Notes under the pieces: generated by a model
What the model saw: only the letters and a program-made list of their open reading frames with translations
The model's database searches: none
What the model was told of the DNA's origin: nothing
Shown here: positions 9,008 through 16,836 of the stretch, piece after piece
Position numbering within the stretch: the stretch's first letter is position 1
How the letters are laid out: every line of letters starts with the position of its first letter
Assembly: GCF_027594425.1 (NCBI RefSeq)
Contig: NZ_CP115159.1
Span: forward strand, 3,185,001-3,249,000
From: Zunongwangia sp. HGR-M22
GTDB taxonomy: Bacteria > Bacteroidota > Bacteroidia > Flavobacteriales > Flavobacteriaceae
DNA length: 64,000 nucleotides
Direction: 5' to 3'
Program-made: the position numbers and the translations under genes

Positions 9008-11344
9008 TTAGAAGTTAAAGTTTACTGAAAGCTGTGCGGTAAATGGTCTGATATAAGAACTTGTTAATAAATTACCATAATATTCACTCGGATCATTTTT
9101 TAATTCAGCTCCATTAATAGTTCCTTTAGCTCCAACTTGGTTTAAGAAATTTACCAATGTAAGACCAAAATTTAAATGGTCATTATACTTATAGTTAACT
9201 CCTCCAAAATTTTCCCAACGTGGTGCAAAAGTTAAAGCATTATTGATATTAGCATATTGTTTACTAAAATATCTAAAACTAGCCCAAACTCTCCAGTCTT
9301 TGTAGGTATAACTTGGATCTAGCTCTAACAATACTTTAGAAATTTCTAATACGGTTTTATCACTATCATCGTAGGTATTACCAAAAGCTTCAAAAGTAAA
9401 ATCTTTATATTTTGGATCCTGTACCGTTACTAAACCATGAAAACTAAAGCCTTTAAAAGGCGTAAGCACTACATCTGTAGTCCATCCTAAAGTTTCAATA
9501 TCATAGTACGTAGTAGTTTGTTGTTGCTGAGTATCGTCGTCCGGATTAACTAAATTAAATCGTTTTAAGTAGTTATTCTTAGTTAAATAAGATACTTGTG
9601 AGACTAAACTTATCCATTTATCATTATAAAATACACCAAAAGCTCCCATAGGACTCTTACTTGTTTTAGCATTTGGCGTTAAATTTGCCGAATAACTTTC
9701 TAACCTACGATTCTCTTCGGTATATTGAAGATTTGCTAATACTCCAAATTTGTTGGTTACATTATAGGTAGCGTTTACTTTACCGGCTATATGAAACCAG
9801 TTTTTATTAACCGATTCAATATCTGCATCCTGAATGGTAAAATCTACTCCTCTATCCTGTAAAGAATATTCACCATTGATATAATGGTGTCTAAAAAATA
9901 GACCATAACTTAAATTAAATCGATCACTTACTTGCCAATCATCACTAGCGTATGCTGCTAATTTGTTTTCCTTTCCGGTATGAAACTCTGCACTGCCATT
10001 ATAACCATAAAATCCATAATCATCAGTAATTTGGTTTAATACCAAATCTTGATTATTTCCATAACCTATCAAACGTTGTGGTTGATTTTCTACAGTTTGA
10101 TAAAACAACGAACGATTAGATACATAATTATCTACATGATAATATTGTTCTAAAACACCTAAAGTTACATCGTGATTTTCGATTTTCTTATTGATTGAAA
10201 ATCTTCCCATAATTGCTGTCGTCGATATTTCAGGAGAATTCATAGCCAACTGGGTGCCTACTGGCCCAGAATATAAATCTCCATTTGATGGATATCTAAA
10301 TTCTTTATAATTTGGATCGTCGCTTTCCAAATCATTAGAAAGGATACTAATAGGTATAATATTCAATAGAGAAGCTTTAGCCAAGTGTAAACGCGTAGAA
10401 TATTTAAAATTCCAACCATTATCCATAAGATAATTACCGAAAATATCAATATTATGAGATGTATTGGTATTTTCTTTACCATCCATAGATGCCCAATAAT
10501 AATCTCCCCCATCTACATCTTTAAAACGAACTTTACCGTCTCTAACTATATACGAATCACGACCAATGCGAAAATCATCTATTTCATTAGCTTCACCATC
10601 TGGACCGTATTCGACCACCGCATAATTAGTAGTGGTATAAGAATCCGCATATTTATAAGAAATATTAAAAATGCCTTTTCCATCCTTAAATCGTTTGGTT
10701 AAACCAGCTCTAAATATTTTAGTTTGATCGGCATAATTATTATATCCTAAATCGTAAGTACTGGGATCAAAGTTTACAAATGCACCAGCAGTGTAGGACC
10801 ATCCGTTCTCTGAAATTGGTCCAGAAACATTAATATCCCCCTGAAACCATCCAAAATGGCTTCCTGAAAGCTTTCCTTTTAATTGAAATTCTTCAGTCCC
10901 TGTTTGTGTGTAAGAATTAACTGCAAAACCTAAATCTCCCATGGTTCCTGCTAATTCATCCATTTTTAAAAGGCCAGTTTTTTGAAGGCTTACACTTTGT
11001 CTCCAGGTTTTATTTGGCAATTCTGGCCAAAAAAGATAAACCACGGGTAAATCGTTTTCGAGAATAGTAATACCACCAACGCTTCCCGGTAAACCTATAT
11101 TTACATCTCTTGGACCAGAATTATTAGCTGCATTTAGCATAACGTTTCTGTCGCTGCCATTTTTTTTACCTTCTACTTCTTTATCACCCTTCAAGTCTTG
11201 CTGTAACGCAATGGAATCCTGAACACTTATATTTTTATCTTTATCTTCTTGCGCAAATATCGATTGCGAAGCAAATAAAGAAAAGCCTGCGAAGAATAAG
11301 CTTAAACTTGTTTTTGTAAAATTCCTGTTCATATAATGCTTCAT
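9008..11344 (-). CDS. TonB-dependent receptor-like outer membrane protein
   Basis: A 778-residue exported protein with a signal peptide (SLFFAGFSLFASQSIFAQ), a short plug-like region (about residues 65-150, with RDVNIGLPGSVGGITI) and a long series of amphipathic beta strands ending in aromatic NFNF, the typical C-terminus of an outer-membrane beta barrel. It lacks the N-terminal carboxypeptidase-regulatory-like domain of SusC proteins, and no susD follows. It probably imports sulfated oligosaccharides made accessible by the surrounding enzymes (inference). It is preceded by the sulfatase-maturation gene and followed by a hairpin and a GH3 gene. An alternative start lies 4 codons downstream. 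Confidence 0.82.
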   Translation of the reverse strand: MKHYMNRNFTKTSLSLFFAGFSLFASQSIFAQEDKDKNISVQDSIALQQDLKGDKEVEGKKNGSDRNVMLNAANNSGPRDVNIGLPGSVGGITILENDLPVVYLFWPELPNKTWRQSVSLQKTGLLKMDELAGTMGDLGFAVNSYTQTGTEEFQLKGKLSGSHFGWFQGDINVSGPISENGWSYTAGAFVNFDPSTYDLGYNNYADQTKIFRAGLTKRFKDGKGIFNISYKYADSYTTTNYAVVEYGPDGEANEIDDFRIGRDSYIVRDGKVRFKDVDGGDYYWASMDGKENTNTSHNIDIFGNYLMDNGWNFKYSTRLHLAKASLLNIIPISILSNDLESDDPNYKEFRYPSNGDLYSGPVGTQLAMNSPEISTTAIMGRFSINKKIENHDVTLGVLEQYYHVDNYVSNRSLFYQTVENQPQRLIGYGNNQDLVLNQITDDYGFYGYNGSAEFHTGKENKLAAYASDDWQVSDRFNLSYGLFFRHHYINGEYSLQDRGVDFTIQDADIESVNKNWFHIAGKVNATYNVTNKFGVLANLQYTEENRRLESYSANLTPNAKTSKSPMGAFGVFYNDKWISLVSQVSYLTKNNYLKRFNLVNPDDDTQQQQTTTYYDIETLGWTTDVVLTPFKGFSFHGLVTVQDPKYKDFTFEAFGNTYDDSDKTVLEISKVLLELDPSYTYKDWRVWASFRYFSKQYANINNALTFAPRWENFGGVNYKYNDHLNFGLTLVNFLNQVGAKGTINGAELKNDPSEYYGNLLTSSYIRPFTAQLSVNFNF

Positions 11345-11436
11345 TTTGAAACTTTTAAAAATTGATATAAAATTTTCTCACCCTACATGAGAAAAGACTT
11401 TTTTAAACTCTTTAATTCTTTTCTACTTCATATAGA

Positions 11437-12582
11437 TTATTGACTAACTACTTCTTTTACACAGCGAAATCCTGTGTTTTCTAAACTTGTATCTGATGAA
11501 GAGGCCATTTTAGAAGAAACTCTATAGCCAGAACAGTACGATTCATTACACATAAAAGAACCACCTTTTATTGTTTTTACCGGAACTCCAGGTTGACGAG
11601 GGTCGTTGCTATTCTTAGAGCCGGAGGGATTATTCTGTACTTCTTCTGTTATTGTTTTGTAATAATTGAAATTATAATTATCTGCAGTCCATTCCCATAC
11701 ATTACCGGCCATATCGTATAGACCAAAATCATTAGGCGCATAGGATTTTACAGGAGCAATTCCATAAGCTCCATCGTTTTCTGTATTTTTGTAAGGAAAT
11801 TCCCCCTCCCAAGTATTGGCTTTAGGCTTACCATGATAAGGCTCCTCTTTTCCCCAAGGATAGGGTTGATTTTTTAATCCGCCGCGAGCAGCGTATTCAT
11901 ACTCAGCTTCTGTAGGCAATCGTTTTCCTGCCCATTTAGCGTAAGCGTTCGCATCTTCCCAAGAAACATGTACTACCGGATAATTCTCTTTCCCTTCAAT
12001 AGAGCTTTGAGGTCCTTGAGGATGTTTCCAATCTGCCCCTCTTTTCCATTCCCACCACACTGAAGGATTATTTAAAGGAACTTCATTTTTAGTACCTTTA
12101 AATACTAATGATGATGCTTTTAAAAAACTATCCGCAGGTTTTGGGGTATTGGCAGGTAATTGTTTCTTCATCTCGTTCCAGTCTACATCTCTTTCGGCAG
12201 TGGTTACATAACCTGTTGCTTTTACAAATTCAGCAAACTGAGCATTCGTTACAGAAGTTACATCCATATAAAAAGGATCTACTTTTACTTTATGCTGAGG
12301 GTACTCATCTGCTCTACCTCTATTATCTGAAGCCCCCATTAAAAACACACCACCTTCAAGTTTCACCATTCCTTTAGTAGAAATTCTATCGCTTTTCTTT
12401 TCAGAAATGTTGGACTTTTCTGAAACTGAAAATCGACTCGGCAAATTAGCGTGACAACTGAGATACGTGGAATCTTTTTTCGATACCGTTTTCGTTACAG
12501 ATGTTGTTTCTTGATGTTTTTCATTTTTGCAAGAAACAAATAGTATAAATATTACAAATATGTAGCTTAAACGATTGTACAT
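11437..12582 (-). CDS. formylglycine-generating enzyme (SUMF1 family), apparently exported lipoprotein
   Basis: A 381-residue FGE-sulfatase-domain protein. The domain starts at VKLEGGVFLMGA (near residue 75) and ends GFRCVKE. The pair Cys345 and Cys350 in GGSFMCNESYCSGYR aligns with the copper-binding catalytic cysteines of human FGE (MCHRSYC), so this is likely a true enzyme converting sulfatase Cys to formylglycine with oxygen, not a non-catalytic relative. Unusually, the N-terminus is a hydrophobic signal followed by LFVSC (Cys18), a probable lipobox. If it is exported, maturation of sulfatases would occur in the envelope. It is 4 bp from the sulfatase gene before it. Regulation is presumably with the locus. 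Confidence 0.88.
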   Translation of the reverse strand: MYNRLSYIFVIFILFVSCKNEKHQETTSVTKTVSKKDSTYLSCHANLPSRFSVSEKSNISEKKSDRISTKGMVKLEGGVFLMGASDNRGRADEYPQHKVKVDPFYMDVTSVTNAQFAEFVKATGYVTTAERDVDWNEMKKQLPANTPKPADSFLKASSLVFKGTKNEVPLNNPSVWWEWKRGADWKHPQGPQSSIEGKENYPVVHVSWEDANAYAKWAGKRLPTEAEYEYAARGGLKNQPYPWGKEEPYHGKPKANTWEGEFPYKNTENDGAYGIAPVKSYAPNDFGLYDMAGNVWEWTADNYNFNYYKTITEEVQNNPSGSKNSNDPRQPGVPVKTIKGGSFMCNESYCSGYRVSSKMASSSDTSLENTGFRCVKEVVSQ

Positions 12583-12586
12583 CTTT

Positions 12587-14302
12587 TTAGTTTTTGAATA
12601 AGGTTGAATATGGCTTGTAACCTATTCGCTGAGCATTAATTTCTAATTGTTCTCCTTTTTTTAGCTTTATAGCTTCGCCATCATAAACTTTAAATTGTTT
12701 AGGAGCTTCTATTTTTTCACCTTGAGATTTCATGTTGAAAATAATTTCAAGATCCCAAGATTTCACTTCGTGTAGTTCAGTTTTTTCTTTATCAGATTTT
12801 TTCACAACTCTATAACCAATAGAAGTTCCCGGAGTTTGCTCTTTTAAGTAAATTCCTTCTTTAGCCTGAATAATTTGGACTGGTTTGGTTTGTGGTATTT
12901 CTCCTTCACCATTCCACATATATTCCTTAACCATATAAGGTTCAGACATATAAGAAAGATCACCAACTCTAGACACCCAATTTTGATAGGCTCTACGCAA
13001 TTCTTCTAACTTATCTTTGTATTCAGGATTGTCGGCTAGATTATGAACTTCATCCGGATCTTCGCTTACATTATATAATTCTTCGACAGGTTTTGTAGGC
13101 TCGAACCAATCTGCTAAATAAGGATTTGTGATTTCTCCAGCTTCTTTTTTATCTAAAAATTCCTTCATTGTAGGAATACCTTTTCGGTATTTAATATCTT
13201 GATATTTGGGTATCTCTGGATTAAAATTATAAATATATCTAAAATCTTTATCTCTCACAGAACGCACTCTATCATATTCGGAATCCATTCTGTCACGCGC
13301 AGCATATACGTAATCTCTTTTAGTATCTTCTGCAAATTCACCTAAAAATGCTTTTCCCTGCATATATTTTGGTGGCTGGATATTGGCTATAGAAAGTACA
13401 CTTGGAGCAAAATCTATTGAACTAATTAAGTCGTTTATTTCTGCATGAGCATTTTCACCTTTAGGATATTTCACTAAAAAAGGAATATGTGTTCCTCTTT
13501 CTAGAATTTCTCGTTTCATCCATGGTAAATTACCGCCGTGGTCACTAAAAAAGAAAATATAACTATCTTCGTAAACTCCGTCTTCTTTTAACTGCGCGAT
13601 AATCTCTCCTACCTGATCATCCATCATTTCTATATGCGAAAATAAATTCGCAAAATCTTTACGTACTGTTGGAGAATCTTCGTAATACGCAGGAATTTTC
13701 GCCTTCATACTTTCAGGGCTCACTCTAAAATTATCTGGATAGTTCATCACCTGAGACTCGTGCGTGATAAAAATATTATATATACTGAAGAAAGGCTGAT
13801 TTTTGTCTCTGTTCTTATAAGTAGCAGCAGAACTACTTTCATCCCAAACCGTCACCGGCGCTTGAAACTGGTAGTCTTCTTTGGAATTATTTGTAGTGTA
13901 ATATCCCTCTTTTCTTAAATACTCAGGAAATGCTTTCACATTCTCCGGCAATACAGCATCATATAAAGGCACACCTTCCGGCATAAATTTTTCTTCAATA
14001 GCTCTGGTACGCATATGTTGCGCACCTACAGAGATTGGATGCATACCTGTAATTATACCTGCCCTACTAGGCGCACAAACACCAGCGATAGTGTAGGTAG
14101 AATTATACTTCACTCCTTCTTCCGCAAGTTTATCTATATTTGGTGTATTGATAATATCATCACCAAATGTTGCCATATAAGGAGATATATCTTCACATGT
14201 AATCCAAATAATATTAGGCTGCTTTTTATTTTGCTGAGCAAACATGCTATTAACTAGCAGAATCGCAATAATAACTAAAGGTTTGAATAATTTTTCACTC
14301 AT
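12587..14302 (-). CDS. exported sulfatase (family S1, Cys type)
   Basis: The start at ATG 14302 gives MSEKLFKPLVIIAILL, a normal signal peptide ending near MFAQ; the longer frame from 14377 begins with TTG and adds 25 unlikely residues. The product has 571 residues. CAPSR at Cys76 is the formylglycine site, PNIIWITCEDISPY and FFFSDHGGNLPW are metal-binding motifs. The body resembles glycan exo-sulfatases of polysaccharide loci and differs clearly from the sulfatase at the other end of the locus, so two different sulfate positions are probably handled. It is the first gene of the minus-strand locus and sits directly before the formylglycine-generating enzyme gene. Confidence 0.91.
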   Translation of the reverse strand: MSEKLFKPLVIIAILLVNSMFAQQNKKQPNIIWITCEDISPYMATFGDDIINTPNIDKLAEEGVKYNSTYTIAGVCAPSRAGIITGMHPISVGAQHMRTRAIEEKFMPEGVPLYDAVLPENVKAFPEYLRKEGYYTTNNSKEDYQFQAPVTVWDESSSAATYKNRDKNQPFFSIYNIFITHESQVMNYPDNFRVSPESMKAKIPAYYEDSPTVRKDFANLFSHIEMMDDQVGEIIAQLKEDGVYEDSYIFFFSDHGGNLPWMKREILERGTHIPFLVKYPKGENAHAEINDLISSIDFAPSVLSIANIQPPKYMQGKAFLGEFAEDTKRDYVYAARDRMDSEYDRVRSVRDKDFRYIYNFNPEIPKYQDIKYRKGIPTMKEFLDKKEAGEITNPYLADWFEPTKPVEELYNVSEDPDEVHNLADNPEYKDKLEELRRAYQNWVSRVGDLSYMSEPYMVKEYMWNGEGEIPQTKPVQIIQAKEGIYLKEQTPGTSIGYRVVKKSDKEKTELHEVKSWDLEIIFNMKSQGEKIEAPKQFKVYDGEAIKLKKGEQLEINAQRIGYKPYSTLFKN

Positions 14303-14576
14303 GGGAGTTACATCGTTTTCGAGATAATTTATTGTTTCATTTAAAAGCAATATTACAGCATTTTCTACAAGTTTCAAAAAGAAGCATTGTAATTTTAATC
14401 AACTTTTCTACTTCATAAAACTTAATACTTTCTGAATACCTTGTTATTATTGAAACAATGAGGAAAACGAATATTAAAATAAATTCGCAATTAAATTTAA
14501 ACAATATTAAGATTTAGTTATTGCTGAACTCTAAAATTACTGATTTGATATAATTAGATTTCTTTAAAAATAATTT

Positions 14577-14594
14577 AGCCCCATGATAGGGGCT
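14577..14594 (-). terminator. probable terminator of the surface protein gene
   Basis: Stem AGCCCC / GGGGCT with a six-base loop, followed on the minus strand by AAATTATTTTT. It lies about 50 bp after the stop codon at 14643. The rest of the gene-free stretch 14303-14642 is AT-rich and shows no ORF; it presumably carries the promoter of the sulfatase locus, but I could not pick out a convincing one. Confidence 0.5.
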
Positions 14595-14642
14595 TTAAAG
14601 TTATTGTTCAAACATTGCAATTTGAATTAAGATATTTTTATT

Positions 14643-16400
14643 TTAGAGTGTTCCTATTCTTTTCAAGTTGAAATTAGAACTTCCACTTACCACAGATAAT
14701 TTATCGCCTTCCCCACGAGTATTATATTTTCTAGCATAGACCGCTAATTGTTCCCATTGATTAAGTTCTACAAGCTTATTTAAACTGATTGTATAAATTT
14801 CGCCATTTTTAACTGCACTATCTATTGTTATAAAAACTGAAGATCCTTCAATTTTACTTCCCCACTTTGCAAAATAGAATTCGTAAACTGTATTTTCAGC
14901 ATCATCATCTTCTATTTTCAACGAGATAGTAGAATTAGCTTCGTAAACTCCGGACTTTTGTACCTGTATGCCATCTCCAGACATACTAGAATTTTTCAAA
15001 TAAGAAGATTTATTGAATTTGATACTAAAAGCATTTCTATCGTTTCTCAAAAATTGAGTCCCATTATTATAAAGATCTCCAAAAACTTCTGCACTATTAT
15101 CGGCAGCACCTCCACCACTAGAAAATTCTTTCCAACTCGCATTACCGTTGCCATCTGAAGTTAATACCTTACCAGCTCCTTGAGTCCCATCCACTAATTT
15201 AAAACTTCCGTGAAGATCTAAACTAGCTTCAGGTTTATAGGTGCCTATTCCTATTTTAGATTTATACCAATCATTCTTCCCACCGTTACTGTCATATCCA
15301 GCATTTCCTATAATTACAGTATTGTCTTGATCAGCTTTCGCTCCATAGCCGATAGCAACAGCATTTAAGCCTTTTGTATTAGCCTCGTAACCTAGAGCTA
15401 TAGAATTTACGCCATCTGCTCGAGATTTAAAACCATATGCTATAGATTTGTCTGCGGTCGCGGTAGAACTTCCTCCAATGGCCATTGCGTGCATTCCACT
15501 AGAAGCAGCACCATTACCTAGTGCGATACTAAATTGATTTGATGCATTCGCTGAAACTCCAATAGCTAATGAATTTACATTGGAAGATTTACTATTCTTT
15601 CCTATCGCTAAAGAGGCGCTAGAAGATGCATTTGATCCCGTACCTATAGCAAAAGCATCGGTTGCTGAAGCTTTTGAATTGCTACCTACAGCAAAAGAAC
15701 TTGTACCATCTGCCCGTGAATTTACACCCATAGCAAAAGCATTGGTTTGATTTGTTTCTGCATTATAACCTAAGGCTACAGATCTATTGGTATTAGCTTT
15801 GGCTTTTGTACCTATGGCAAACGCATCCTGATTTCCGCTGGCATCAGATTCTTGTCCTAGCGCAAAAGAACGCTGACTATTATCTATCACAGATCCTATA
15901 CCGAAACTTACGCCTCCATTAGGATGAAATTTACCAATTTGCTTATCGTTAACTCGGAAATTTAATTCTGCATAAGTAGTGCTACCTATATACTTTTCTG
16001 AATTACCAGAGTAACCAAGATCATTACCTTCCAAAGACCAAGATCCAGAGGCATTATTACCAGCTCCAGAAGATAAATCATCTATTCTTGCTTTTAGAAA
16101 ATCAAAATCATTTTGAGATTGAATTTTATCCCATTTTTCACCATCCCAAAAATAAAAACGTTCTTCTAAATCTCTATTTTTAATATCGTTATAAACTAAT
16201 AGCCCAAGTACAGGATTAGGAACAGTAATTCTATCGGTCAAAGAAGTCAATTCTACTCTGGGGATTAATACTCCGGCATGTTTACTTCTAATATCCACTA
16301 TAGAAGAAGGATCGGGTTTGGTTGTATTTATACCTATTTGTGCTGAAGCAAAACCTGACATTAAAAGACAGATTATTATAAAAATTTTATTGGTTTTCAT
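14643..16400 (-). CDS. surface protein with YadA-head-type repeats and C1q-like C-terminus
   Basis: A 585-residue exported protein (signal MKTNKIFIIICLLMSGFASAQ). The N-terminal part (IGINTTKPDPSSIVDI, GVLIPRVELTSL, FYFWDGEKWDKI) is typical of flavobacterial surface and fibre-like proteins. About residues 177-360 hold some 13 tandem units of 14 residues with the pattern SxAIGxxAxAxxxx, as in YadA/Hep_Hag trimeric adhesin heads. The last 140 residues look like a beta-sandwich of the C1q/TNF type (inference from strand pattern). The C-terminal membrane translocator of trimeric autotransporters is absent, and no PorSS-type tail was recognised, so the secretion route is open. It stands alone between two non-coding stretches. 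Confidence 0.8.
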   Translation of the reverse strand: MKTNKIFIIICLLMSGFASAQIGINTTKPDPSSIVDIRSKHAGVLIPRVELTSLTDRITVPNPVLGLLVYNDIKNRDLEERFYFWDGEKWDKIQSQNDFDFLKARIDDLSSGAGNNASGSWSLEGNDLGYSGNSEKYIGSTTYAELNFRVNDKQIGKFHPNGGVSFGIGSVIDNSQRSFALGQESDASGNQDAFAIGTKAKANTNRSVALGYNAETNQTNAFAMGVNSRADGTSSFAVGSNSKASATDAFAIGTGSNASSSASLAIGKNSKSSNVNSLAIGVSANASNQFSIALGNGAASSGMHAMAIGGSSTATADKSIAYGFKSRADGVNSIALGYEANTKGLNAVAIGYGAKADQDNTVIIGNAGYDSNGGKNDWYKSKIGIGTYKPEASLDLHGSFKLVDGTQGAGKVLTSDGNGNASWKEFSSGGGAADNSAEVFGDLYNNGTQFLRNDRNAFSIKFNKSSYLKNSSMSGDGIQVQKSGVYEANSTISLKIEDDDAENTVYEFYFAKWGSKIEGSSVFITIDSAVKNGEIYTISLNKLVELNQWEQLAVYARKYNTRGEGDKLSVVSGSSNFNLKRIGTL

Positions 16401-16836
16401 ATTGTAGGGTTTTTAGCCAGACAAATTTATTTTGAAAACCTTGGCTTAATGCCTTTTATTCGACAAGCTGCAAATCTGTATCGTTCAATTCATTTAAAAT
16501 GAAATCGAATGGTTTTAAGAAATTCTCATATTATGCAAAATTCAGATATTTAATGTGGTCATTCATAGCTTTACTCATTTATAATTAATGAAGAAATTAG
16601 TCGTAACTCATATTTATATTCTTTTTATAATATCAAGATATGTCTCATTGTTTACTAGATTATTTCTTCAAAATAGGCGGTCTTATTCCAAAAAAATCTT
16701 TTCTTATTTTTAAAATCTGTCAGCAGATTAATTACGTTTTTAAATTATTAGATTTTACAATACGTTGAAAGATTTCAATATTTGTAATAAAAGAAATACG
16801 TTCTCCTAGCCTCAGAAAATTGTATTCTATACTAGA
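16401..16836. other. 436-bp gene-free stretch
   Basis: AT-rich spacer between the divergent surface-protein gene (-) and the broken AsmA gene (+). No ORF, RNA gene or repeat was recognised apart from a short palindrome TTCATTTAAAATGAA near 16487. It should contain two divergent promoters, but none could be assigned with confidence. Confidence 0.6.

Noticed and set aside
14303-14377. N-terminal extension of the sulfatase by 25 residues
   Set aside because: The extended start is TTG and the added residues precede a complete signal peptide that begins at the ATG at 14302.
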